Of a DNA stretch of 64,000 nt, positions 1-8,419 are shown one piece after another. Source of the DNA: Candidatus Binatia bacterium (GTDB lineage Bacteria; Desulfobacterota; Binatia; UBA12015); the NCBI GenBank assembly GCA_029243485.1, contig JAQWRY010000028.1, positions 205,200-269,199 of the forward strand, in the 5' to 3' direction. Position 1 is the stretch's first letter. The number at the start of each line of letters is the position of its first letter. The position numbers were made by a program, and so were the translations under genes. Under the pieces are notes generated by a model. That model had not been told where the DNA came from and did not search any database. It saw only the letters and a list, made by a program, of their open reading frames with translations.

Positions 1-1
1 G

Positions 2-319
2 GACATCACGCCGCAGCTGCGGGTTCTCGTGACGGGCGGCCACACCCCGAGCCACCAGTGTCCCGTGCTGTCCGACGGCGGGAGTAGCTTCGTGCACCTT
101 GGGGACGTCGCGCCCACGCGAGCGCATCTCCGCCCGGCGTGGAATGCCGCCTACGATCTGGATCCCCTCGAGACGATGGACGCGAAGAACCGACTTCTCA
201 CGCGAGCGGCCGAAGGAGAGTGGTGGGTGTCGTTCGACCACGATCACGAGATTGCGTGCGGTCGCTTGTCCGAGAACTGGGCGAAGACCGGGGAACTCGA
301 CGACTCCCGCCCGCTTTAG
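2..319 (+). CDS. MBL-fold metallo-hydrolase, C-terminal part (5' end outside window)
   Basis: The frame is open from base 2, so the start lies upstream. About 105 residues are visible. They include the late metallo-beta-lactamase signature: a GGHTPSHQ motif (the metal-binding His of strand 'TxGHTxGH'), then HLGD with the bridging Asp, then FDHDHE carrying the last His ligand. That order is the standard C-terminal half of MBL-fold hydrolases (glyoxalase II/lactonase type). The substrate cannot be named from this part. It is followed 94 nt downstream by a MaoC hydratase on the same strand. Confidence 0.75.
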   Translation, partial: DITPQLRVLVTGGHTPSHQCPVLSDGGSSFVHLGDVAPTRAHLRPAWNAAYDLDPLETMDAKNRLLTRAAEGEWWVSFDHDHEIACGRLSENWAKTGELDDSRPL

Positions 320-413
320 GCCCCGCCGGGTCTGCACGGCCGTCCTCTGGATTGGCAGCGGAATGTCCCTTAGGTTTCCGATCGAACATCCACTCAAACA
401 GGGGGAGCACAGC

Positions 414-893
414 ATGTCGGAAAATGCGCAGAAGGCGTTCGAGATCTGGAAGGCTGCAGAGGGTGCCGAGAAGGGCACCGGCGAGTGGATGGTGATGACG
501 CAGGAGCGCATCAACCAGTTCGCCGACGTCACCGAGGACCATCAGTTCATCCACGTCGACCCGGAAGCGGCCAAGGCCACTCCGTTCGGCACCACCATCG
601 CCCACGGCTTTCTGACGCTCTCTATGCTGACGCATCTCGACGCGACCACGCCGCCTCCCGCGGACATGTCGCGCTACCAGGGCATCGCGATGGGCATCAA
701 CTATGGATTCGACAAGGTGCGATTTCCCAGCCCGGTTAAGGTGGACAGCAAGATTCGCGTGCACAGCCTGCTCGCCAAGGTCGAGCTCAAGGGCAACGCG
801 GTCCAGACCACGCGCACCATGACCGTCGAGATCGAGGGCAGCGAGAAGCCGGCCCTAGTGGCCGACTGGCTCACCCGTCTGATGTACGGCTGA
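414..893 (+). CDS. MaoC-like (R)-specific enoyl-CoA hydratase
   Basis: A 159-residue single hot-dog domain protein, expected to hydrate trans-2-enoyl-CoA to (R)-3-hydroxyacyl-CoA. The hydratase-2 motif is present: D-H-QFIHVDPEAA around residue 45, then FGTTIAHGFLTLS, holding the catalytic Asp and His. The ATG at 414 was chosen because a GGGGGAG ribosome-binding site sits just before it and the protein then begins as MSENAQKAF; the longer reading of the same frame has no domain upstream. Length is typical for PhaJ/MaoC monomers. It fits the acyl-CoA enzymes downstream. Confidence 0.85.
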   Translation: MSENAQKAFEIWKAAEGAEKGTGEWMVMTQERINQFADVTEDHQFIHVDPEAAKATPFGTTIAHGFLTLSMLTHLDATTPPPADMSRYQGIAMGINYGFDKVRFPSPVKVDSKIRVHSLLAKVELKGNAVQTTRTMTVEIEGSEKPALVADWLTRLMYG

Positions 894-1010
894 CCCGCTC
901 AGTTCTCTCGAACACCGAACCACTGCCCGACCCGTCGGGTGCCTCTCCGGCCCGTTCGCGTCGCTGGTGTGGTCTCTCGGGGGGGCGGGAGATATAGCCG
1001 AACCCGAAGC

Positions 1011-2792
1011 ATGTCCGAACCCGCGATCACAAATCAGCCCGAGGAGTCGATGTCCGGGAAGCTCTCTTGGGGGGTGAAGCTTGCTTACGGGGGGCCTAGC
1101 TTCGCCGGCGCGGCCATGGCGATTCCGATCGGCATCTTCATGCCGGTCTTCTACAGCGACGTCGTCCTCGCCCCGCTCGGGATGATCGCGCTCGCAACGG
1201 CAATGGCGCGGGCGTTGGACGCGCTGACGGATCCGGTCGTCGGCTGGCTGTCGGACAAGACCCGGACGCGATACGGCCGTCGTAAGCCCTGGATCCTCGC
1301 CGGCACGCCGCTCGCGGCGCTCTTCTTCTGGCTCCTGTTCTCACCGCCCGAGGGCCTCGATCCGAGCTCGGCGGTACTGTGGTTCGGTACGATGTTCGCC
1401 CTGTTCTTCTTGTTCCAGACGATCGAGGGCGTGCCGCTTGCGGCGCTTGGCGCCGAGCTGACGCCAGACTACAAGGAGCGAAACAGCGTCTTCGGTGTCC
1501 GCGCTCTGTTCATCGCGCTCGGTACGATGGTCGCGGCTCTCGTGCCGGCGATCCTGACCGGCCAACTGGGGCCCGGTCGAGAGCGCGAGATCTTCTCCGG
1601 GATGTCGGCGACGTACGGCGTAGTGTGGCTTGCCTTGATGTGCATCATGCTCGCGGTCGTTTCTGAGCACCGCGAGTACGCCGAACGTCCGACGAATCCT
1701 CTGGTGCCTGGCGTCCGACGCGCGTTGCGGAACCGCCCGTTCGCGATCCTGCTCCTCTCGGGCGTCGTCGGCGCGATCCCGGGTGCGGTGCCGGCGGTTC
1801 TGATGCCGTACTTCGTGCGCTACGTTTTGCAGCCGGAGGACCCAGTGGTGTGGACTGGCACCTTCCTCTTTCTCTATCTCGGCACCGGGCTGCTCTTCGT
1901 TCCCCTCTGGCTCTGGGTTGCGCAGAAATTCGGAAAGCTCCGGGCGTTCATCTCGGCGACTTGCGTCGGTGTGTCGGCGAGCTTGCTGTACTTCTTCGCG
2001 GGTCCCGGTGATCTGGTCTGGGTCGGCGCGGTCTATTTCGTGAGTGGGACACAGGCCATGGCGGGAACGTTCCTGATTCCGGCGATGGCGGCCGACGTGA
2101 TCGACTACGACGAGCTTCGCACGGGCTTGCGACGGGAAGCGCAGTACACTTCGTTCTGGTCGGTCATTCCGAAGTTGGTGTCGATTCCCGGGTATTCGAT
2201 TCCGCTCGCTCTGCTCGCCGGCGTCGGGTACGTGCCGAACGAAGTACAGACCGCCGAGGTCCAGTTCACCATCAGCTTCCTCTATTCGCTTTTCCCGGCA
2301 GCCTTCTTCGTGGCCGCGCTCGTCATCGTCTCTCGGTACCCGATCTCCGAAGAGATCCACGCGCAGATCCGCGACGGAATTGGTGCACACGCGCGTGGGG
2401 AGGTCGCGACGGACCCGCTCACGCAGGAAGAGTTGCCGCCTCATCGCTTGAGCTCGGAAGAGGTCGCAGAGGCATGGTTCCTCGACAATTTCTCCGCCGG
2501 TGAACTGCGTGGGGCACTCCTCGGCGGGGCGTCGGTCGTCGTGCGCAAGGTCTACCTAGCGGCCTCTCTCGCGTTCCTGGTTTGCGTGGTCTCTGCCGGG
2601 CTCGCGGCCGCGGGTGTGCCCTCGCTCGCGAGTGACCCGCATCCGCTCTCTGTCGTAGGCGTCGTGGTTGCCGGTTTGGCGTTCACGGCGTTCGTCTTTC
2701 ATGCAATGCGGATTGGTGCAGCGCGTCGCTTGGTGGAAGCGAGGCCTTCACGCGAGGTCATCGAAGCGCACCTCGTCGCGACCGCGAACTAA
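1011..2792 (+). CDS. MFS transporter of the GPH (sugar:cation symporter) type
   Basis: About 593 residues, with roughly 12 hydrophobic segments. The motif DALTDPVVGWLSDKTRTRYG near residue 65, followed by RRKPWI, is the hallmark of the glycoside-pentoside-hexuronide:cation symporter (MelB-like) family. The family usually runs about 450-480 residues. Here a C-terminal extension of about 100 residues adds two predicted membrane segments. The substrate is unknown; bacterial GPH proteins in such settings are not restricted to sugars. Start could be ATG 1011 or ATG 1050 (GAGGAG precedes 1050 closely). Its stop codon overlaps the stop codon of the convergent ABC gene by two bases. Confidence 0.8.
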   Translation: MSEPAITNQPEESMSGKLSWGVKLAYGGPSFAGAAMAIPIGIFMPVFYSDVVLAPLGMIALATAMARALDALTDPVVGWLSDKTRTRYGRRKPWILAGTPLAALFFWLLFSPPEGLDPSSAVLWFGTMFALFFLFQTIEGVPLAALGAELTPDYKERNSVFGVRALFIALGTMVAALVPAILTGQLGPGREREIFSGMSATYGVVWLALMCIMLAVVSEHREYAERPTNPLVPGVRRALRNRPFAILLLSGVVGAIPGAVPAVLMPYFVRYVLQPEDPVVWTGTFLFLYLGTGLLFVPLWLWVAQKFGKLRAFISATCVGVSASLLYFFAGPGDLVWVGAVYFVSGTQAMAGTFLIPAMAADVIDYDELRTGLRREAQYTSFWSVIPKLVSIPGYSIPLALLAGVGYVPNEVQTAEVQFTISFLYSLFPAAFFVAALVIVSRYPISEEIHAQIRDGIGAHARGEVATDPLTQEELPPHRLSSEEVAEAWFLDNFSAGELRGALLGGASVVVRKVYLAASLAFLVCVVSAGLAAAGVPSLASDPHPLSVVGVVVAGLAFTAFVFHAMRIGAARRLVEARPSREVIEAHLVATAN

Positions 2793-4753
2793 CTCTGGAG
2801 TTCGACGAGCCGGCGGTACGCGCCGGTCGCCGACGACATCAGTTCCTCGTGCGTCCCGCGCTCGAGGATCCGGCCCTCATCGACGAAGAGGATCTCGTCG
2901 GCGTTGCGGACCAGGGCGAGTCGGTGTGCGATGAGCAGGACGGCGTGGCCGTCACGGAGGTCGTACAGCGCTCGCTCGATGTGGCGCTCGGTTGCTGAAT
3001 CGAGCGCGGAAGTCGGCTCGTCGAGGATCACGATCGGCGTGTCGCGGATCAGTCCCCGGGCGAGAGCGAGTCGTTGGCGCTCGCCGATCGAGAGCTTGCC
3101 GCCCCCGACCCCGACGTTCGATTCGAGCCCGCCGGGGCGGTTCTCGATGACGTCGGTGGCGGCGGCTCGGGCGAGCGCTTCGCGCATCTGTTTCTCGGTC
3201 GCTTCAGGCCGCGCGCGGCGTAGGTTCTCGGCGACGGTCCCGTCGATGAGCGCGGTTTCCTGAAAGACGTACGCGACCTGCTCCCGTAGGGACCGGAGAT
3301 CCAACTCAGCGGCGTCGATGCCGTCGAAGACGACGCGGCCTCTGGAGGGATGTAGGAACGCCGGGAGGAGCTGCGCGATCGTGCTCTTTCCGGCACCGGC
3401 GGGGCCCACGAGGGCGACCACGCGGCCGGATTCGAGCGTGAGGTCGACGTTGTCGACCACGGTTGGCCCGTTGGGGTAGGCGAAGGAGACGCCTTCGAGG
3501 CGAACGCTCCGGACGGGGGACGCGCAGGCGGCGCCCGGGACGCTCGGATCTCCTTCGGGCAGGTCCATCATCTCGAAAACGCGGTGGAGGCCGACGGCGG
3601 CACTCTGGACGCCGATCCAGATCGAGCCGATGTCGTAACAGGCGCTGCCCAGGTAGAAGAAGTAGGTTATCAGCACTGTGAAATCGCCAGGGCTCAGGCT
3701 CTCCGCAATGACGAGGTCGACGATGTACGCAAGGCCGGCGCCGAGGATGAGGAGGACCGGGACGGTCACCACCGCGATCAAGATCAGGATCACGACGATG
3801 AAACGGAACCAACGACGGAAGGTCGCCCAGCTTTCCTCCGCGAAACGCGCGCGGTCATGCTCTTCGGTGCCGAGGCCCTGAACCGCAGCGACGTTGTGTA
3901 GCCCCTCCTCGAGAGTCGCGGTTGCGTCGGCACCCTGCTCACGGCTTCGGCCGCTCCATCTCCGGATGGTGCTTGCGAACGGGGCGGTGCCGATGAAGCC
4001 CACCACGAGCAGGCCGAGCCCGAGGCCGGGGATGACCGGGTGATCACCGAAGAGGCTCCAGAGGAGGCCGACGACCACGAGTGCGAAGGGAATCGACGCG
4101 AGCGGTGAAAGGACGATCTGGTACACGCCCTCCGTGATCGACGCGGTGTCGTACATGACGCGGTAGATCGCGTCGCCGACGGTGCCGTCGTAGTGCCGAG
4201 CCAGCGGTTGGTGGAGAAGGCTACGCAAGAGACGGGTGCGCAGAAAGTGGTTCAGGCTTTGCGTGAGCCGCATCGTGTAGCGGACGTCGGCGAGCCCGAT
4301 GAGGCCACCGATCAACGAGAATCCGGAGTTCGCCTGATTCTCGGTCGTCGAGGCCTGCTCGACGCCGCCACCGATCTCCGCCGAAGCGATACTGCGTTGT
4401 GCGAGGTCGGCTCCGGCTGCGCCGACGAGAAGCACGAGAAGCAACTGCGCGCCGGCGACGTGAAGGAGTGTCTCTTCGGGGGACGCCCCGACCAGGAGGG
4501 TGAGGAGTGGTCGCAAGAAGTCCGGGATCCGAGCCGCTTGGTCCAAGGGGAGACCGAGGATGTACTGGTCGATCAGGATCTTCACGGGCCACGGGAGAAG
4601 GAGCAGTGCGGCGAGCCCCAGGTACAGGAGACCCACCTTCACGAGCAGCCGACTCCAGAACGGGCGCACGAGTCGAAGTGCGCGAGAGAGGTCGGCGACA
4701 GCGGTGCGGAGGCTGATTTCGCGCGAGCCCGCGTCCTCCGGTGGGTTGCTCAC
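2789..4753 (-). CDS. ABC exporter half-transporter (membrane domain + ATPase), second subunit
   Basis: 654 residues starting at GTG 4753, which overlaps the stop of the upstream ABC gene (GTGA overlap), so the two are translationally coupled. An N-terminal type-IV exporter membrane domain of about 6 helices is followed by a nucleotide-binding domain: Walker A GPAGAGKST, signature LSIGERQR, Walker B IVILDEPTSALD and an H-loop His (LIAHR). The catalytic Glu after Walker B is present, so this site looks active. Together with its partner it should form a heterodimeric exporter for lipids or drugs. The longer frame reading upstream overlaps the partner and is not used. Confidence 0.9.
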   Translation of the reverse strand: MSNPPEDAGSREISLRTAVADLSRALRLVRPFWSRLLVKVGLLYLGLAALLLLPWPVKILIDQYILGLPLDQAARIPDFLRPLLTLLVGASPEETLLHVAGAQLLLVLLVGAAGADLAQRSIASAEIGGGVEQASTTENQANSGFSLIGGLIGLADVRYTMRLTQSLNHFLRTRLLRSLLHQPLARHYDGTVGDAIYRVMYDTASITEGVYQIVLSPLASIPFALVVVGLLWSLFGDHPVIPGLGLGLLVVGFIGTAPFASTIRRWSGRSREQGADATATLEEGLHNVAAVQGLGTEEHDRARFAEESWATFRRWFRFIVVILILIAVVTVPVLLILGAGLAYIVDLVIAESLSPGDFTVLITYFFYLGSACYDIGSIWIGVQSAAVGLHRVFEMMDLPEGDPSVPGAACASPVRSVRLEGVSFAYPNGPTVVDNVDLTLESGRVVALVGPAGAGKSTIAQLLPAFLHPSRGRVVFDGIDAAELDLRSLREQVAYVFQETALIDGTVAENLRRARPEATEKQMREALARAAATDVIENRPGGLESNVGVGGGKLSIGERQRLALARGLIRDTPIVILDEPTSALDSATERHIERALYDLRDGHAVLLIAHRLALVRNADEILFVDEGRILERGTHEELMSSATGAYRRLVELQS

Positions 4754-6651
4754 GACGGCGTCTCTCCGGCCGGCCGGTCCTGGACGCGCCCGTGCGCCAG
4801 TGCGAGGATCTGGTCCGCCATCGCCGCGGTGGCCGGCCGATGCGTCACGATGAAGAGGGTCCGGTCGCGGCCCCACGCGGTGAGGCTCGCCACGAGCTTC
4901 CTTTCGGTGTCCACGTCGAGGGCCGCGGTAGGCTCGTCGAGAAGCAGGATCGACGGGTTCTTTAGAATGGCGCGGGCGATCGAGAGTCGCTGACGTTGCC
5001 CGGTGGAGAGCTTCACCCCGCGCTCCCCGAGCGGTGTCTCGTACCCTTGGGGTAGGGCTTGGATGAAGTCGTGCGCGCAGGCGACGCGCGCCGCCGCTTC
5101 CACTCGAGCATCGCTCGCGGCAGGTGCCGCCCACCGAATGTTGTCGGCGATCGTTCCGCCGAAGAGGAGTGGTTCCTGCAGGGCGATCGCGAGTTGCTCG
5201 CGTAGGGAGGCGCGACGCACCCGGGAGAGCGCTAGGCCATCGATTTCGATCGAACCGGAGTCGGGGTCCGCGAGGCGCAACAGGAGAGACAGCAGGGTGG
5301 ATTTCCCCGCGCCGCTCGGCCCGACGATCGCGGTGATGCTTCCGATGGGAGTGAAGAAGTCGACCCCGTCGAGCGCCGCTCGCCCGGCATCGTAACGGAA
5401 GCTTACCGACCGGAGGCGAACTCCTTCTCGCGGGGTCGGGAGGTCGACTGCATCGGGAGCGTCCGTTAGGTCCGGCGCGCGGTCGAGTAGGTCGAATACG
5501 CGCCCGAGTCCAGCGAACACGTCTTGTGCGCGACCCCAGTTAACGAACAGGGACCGCGCGTTCGTGCCGGCCTGTGCGAACCGGGCGCAGAAGTAGGTCC
5601 AGAGCCCCAATGTCCAGGTGTGGATTCCGAGAATGGTTGCAGAGGTTGAGTGGCCGGAGCGCGTGTGTACTGCTCCCGCGGCGAACGCGATAACCATCGC
5701 GGCTCCGAGCACCCAGTAGATCTGAATCTCGTACGTCACGACGTGAATGCGTGCGGAGTGCGCGACCTGGAACGACCGCCGGCTCTCTTCCTCGAAGCGC
5801 TCTGCGTCCCAGTCTTCCGAGCCGCATGCCTTGACCACGGGTAGGGCGGCCGCGAGTTCCTGAACCCGGGTGGTGACCCGCGCATTCGCCGCACGTGCCG
5901 CCAGAAGCCCGTGTCGCAGGTTCCCGGTTCGGAACCAGGCGAGCAGCGTGAGGGGGAGCCAGATGGCGAGAAGCAGGCCGGTGAGTCGCGGATCAAATAG
6001 GGAGACGATGCCGAGCTGAAGCAGAAACTGTGCGACGGCTCCGATCGGCGTGATCACGAGGCTCTCGAGAAATCGTGACACCGTCGCGGCGTCTTGCACC
6101 ATGCGGTAGATCGCGTCGCCCGCGGTATGCTCCTTGTGGAAGCGGAGCGACAACGACTGAAGGCGGTCGAGGATGTCGAGGCGGAGCGTTTGGTTGATCT
6201 TCTGCAGGATCCAGAGTCGGTAGGCGTAGAGCGACAGGAGGCCCGGCACGCCGAGGCCGAAGGCGAAGGCCGCGAGCTCGAGCCACCGGTTGAGTACCTC
6301 GTGGCGCTGCGGACCGGTCAGGGCTTCGCTTGTGAAGGGCTCTACGGCGAGCCGAAGGATTTCGGCCTGCTGAACCGTGAGCGGGCTGCCGAGCAGGATC
6401 CGGGTCCACAGGAGGTCAACTAGCAGCAATCCGACCGGCACGAGAATCACCGCGAGGGCGGCGAAGCCCAGGAACATGCCGGTCAGGTGCGGCCACATCG
6501 GCCGGAGGTAGTGCAGGCCCTTGCCGCCGACCCGGGCCATGCGCCGCCAAGACCTGTCTCCCTGTTCCGTGGGAGGCTCGTTTGCGGGCTGGGGTGGGGG
6601 CATCGTGATTTGGTGTGGGCCCGGTCGCGTGTGTGCGTCCGTCGGCGGCAT
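4750..6651 (-). CDS. ABC exporter half-transporter (membrane domain + ATPase), first subunit
   Basis: About 633 residues. The membrane domain comes first, then the ATPase with Walker A GPSGAGKST, signature LSTGQRQRLSIARAI, Walker B ILLLDEPTAALD and H-loop (IVTHR). Both ATPase sites of the pair therefore appear competent, unlike many heterodimers with one degenerate site. The start is uncertain: GTG 6705, ATG 6651 and ATG 6603 are all in frame with no clear ribosome site. The N-terminal 40 residues are proline-rich and unlikely to be structural. It is transcribed divergently from the acyl-CoA carboxylase genes, so an exporter of a lipid product is possible but unproven. Confidence 0.88.
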   Translation of the reverse strand: MPPTDAHTRPGPHQITMPPPQPANEPPTEQGDRSWRRMARVGGKGLHYLRPMWPHLTGMFLGFAALAVILVPVGLLLVDLLWTRILLGSPLTVQQAEILRLAVEPFTSEALTGPQRHEVLNRWLELAAFAFGLGVPGLLSLYAYRLWILQKINQTLRLDILDRLQSLSLRFHKEHTAGDAIYRMVQDAATVSRFLESLVITPIGAVAQFLLQLGIVSLFDPRLTGLLLAIWLPLTLLAWFRTGNLRHGLLAARAANARVTTRVQELAAALPVVKACGSEDWDAERFEEESRRSFQVAHSARIHVVTYEIQIYWVLGAAMVIAFAAGAVHTRSGHSTSATILGIHTWTLGLWTYFCARFAQAGTNARSLFVNWGRAQDVFAGLGRVFDLLDRAPDLTDAPDAVDLPTPREGVRLRSVSFRYDAGRAALDGVDFFTPIGSITAIVGPSGAGKSTLLSLLLRLADPDSGSIEIDGLALSRVRRASLREQLAIALQEPLLFGGTIADNIRWAAPAASDARVEAAARVACAHDFIQALPQGYETPLGERGVKLSTGQRQRLSIARAILKNPSILLLDEPTAALDVDTERKLVASLTAWGRDRTLFIVTHRPATAAMADQILALAHGRVQDRPAGETPS

Positions 6652-6789
6652 TCGCCTAGCACGGGACACCGGTCTGTGGCGAGAAATGCGGCCTTTGTCG
6701 TTCACGGCGCAGGCTCATCGGTGCGGACGGCGTTCTGAACGGATCTCCGCTCGACACCCCGATACCTCTTCGGTAGATTCGGCCCGGTC

Positions 6790-8412
6790 GTGAGGGTTCT
6801 AGAGTCGCGGGTCGACGCTGGCTCGGCGCGTTACGCCGAGAACTTTGCCGCGTACGAGAAGATACTCGCAACGCTGCGTGAACGCCAGACGTGGGCCATA
6901 GAAGGCGGTGCGGGGCGGGCGCGCTCGATCGAGAGGCACCTCGCGCGCGGGAAGGTGCTGGTCCGGGACCGGATCGACCTCGTCATCGACGACGGCACCC
7001 CGTTCCTCGAACTCTCGACGCTCTCGGGTTACGGCCAGTACGAGGACGCGGCGCCAGGGGCGGGCATCATCACCGGCATAGGGCTCGTGCACGGTGTGCC
7101 CTACGTCTTCGTCGCGAACGACGCGACGGTGAAGGGCGGCTCGCTTCTGCCCGTGTCGATCAAGAAGCACGTAAGGGCGCAGGACATCGCCCTCGAGAAC
7201 GGCTTGGGAGTGATCTATCTCGTCGATTCGGGCGGGGCATTTCTCCCGCTCCAGGACGACATCTTTCCCGACAAAGATCACTTCGGCGGTAGCTTCTATC
7301 GCCAGGCCCGTCTCTCTGCGCAGGGCCTCCCGCAGCTCTCGGTCGTCCTCGGCGGATGTACGGCCGGCGGGGCCTACGTTCCGGCGCTCAGCGACGAAGT
7401 GATCATGGTGGACGGCATCGGTCGAATTTTCCTCGGGGGGCCTCCGATCGTTAAGGCGGCACTCGGCGAGATCATCGAACCCGACGATCTCGGCGGCGCG
7501 GTGTTGCACACGCGGACGTCCGGGGTGAGCGACTATCTCGCCGATGCCGAGCGCGAGGCGTACGGCAAGCTTCGCGAGATCTGTGCAACGACGAATCAGC
7601 GGCCGATCACCGAGCGCCAGGGATGGGCGAACTTTGCCGACCCGGAGCCGCCTGCGTTCAATCCGGCCGAGATCTACGGGATCGTGAGCGCCGACGATCG
7701 CATCTCGTTCGAGGCGACCGAGATCATCGCTCGTCTGGTCGACGGTTCGCGGTTCTCTCCGTTCAAGCCCGAGTGGGGGGAGTCGATCGTCTGTGGGTTT
7801 GCGCGCGTCTGGGGGCACCTCGTCGGTGTGATCGCGAACGACGGGATCATCTTCAACGAGTCGGCGTTGAAGGCGACGCACTTCATCGAGCTCTGCGAGC
7901 AGCGGCGGGTGCCCCTCCTGTTCCTGCAGAACACGTCGGGCTACATGGTCGGTCGCGACTCCGAGGCCGCTGGAATCGCAAAGAACGGCGCGAAGATGGT
8001 GAGCGCCGTCGCGAACGCGACGGTGCCGAAGTACACCGTTTTGATCGGCGGGTCCTACGGGGCCGGCAACTACGGGATGTGCGGGCGCGGCTTCAACCCG
8101 CGCTTCTTGTTCGCGTGGCCCAACTCGCGCATCGCCACGATGGCGTCCGAGACCGCGCAGACGGTTCTGGTGGACATTCGCCTCGCCGGGATGAAGGGGC
8201 AGGAGACGACGGACGAGCAAGTCGCGGCGCTTCGCGCCGAAGTGGCCGCGCAATACGACACGCAGTCCGATCCGTATTACGCCACGTCCCGGCTCTGGGA
8301 CGACGGTCTGATCGATCCCGTCCACACGCGGGATGCTCTGGGCCTCTGCCTTGGAATGGCGGCTCGACAGGACGAGCCGGCTCCGGGGCCGGGCATCGTC
8401 TACCGGATGTGA
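6790..8412 (+). CDS. Acyl-CoA carboxylase, carboxyltransferase (beta) subunit
   Basis: 540 residues starting at GTG 6790. It transfers carboxyl from carboxybiotin to an acyl-CoA. The sequence has the two crotonase-like carboxyltransferase halves, with conserved blocks DSGGAFLPLQDDIFPDKDHF, GGCTAGGAYVPALSDE, and later NTSGYMVG and GGSYGAGNYGMCGR. The first block closely follows methylcrotonoyl-CoA/geranyl-CoA carboxylase beta subunits rather than propionyl-CoA types, so a branched or 3-methyl-unsaturated acyl-CoA is the best substrate guess. The alpha subunit gene follows after 7 nt, forming one operon with the ligase. Confidence 0.9.
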   Translation: MRVLESRVDAGSARYAENFAAYEKILATLRERQTWAIEGGAGRARSIERHLARGKVLVRDRIDLVIDDGTPFLELSTLSGYGQYEDAAPGAGIITGIGLVHGVPYVFVANDATVKGGSLLPVSIKKHVRAQDIALENGLGVIYLVDSGGAFLPLQDDIFPDKDHFGGSFYRQARLSAQGLPQLSVVLGGCTAGGAYVPALSDEVIMVDGIGRIFLGGPPIVKAALGEIIEPDDLGGAVLHTRTSGVSDYLADAEREAYGKLREICATTNQRPITERQGWANFADPEPPAFNPAEIYGIVSADDRISFEATEIIARLVDGSRFSPFKPEWGESIVCGFARVWGHLVGVIANDGIIFNESALKATHFIELCEQRRVPLLFLQNTSGYMVGRDSEAAGIAKNGAKMVSAVANATVPKYTVLIGGSYGAGNYGMCGRGFNPRFLFAWPNSRIATMASETAQTVLVDIRLAGMKGQETTDEQVAALRAEVAAQYDTQSDPYYATSRLWDDGLIDPVHTRDALGLCLGMAARQDEPAPGPGIVYRM

Positions 8413-8419
8413 GGCTGTC

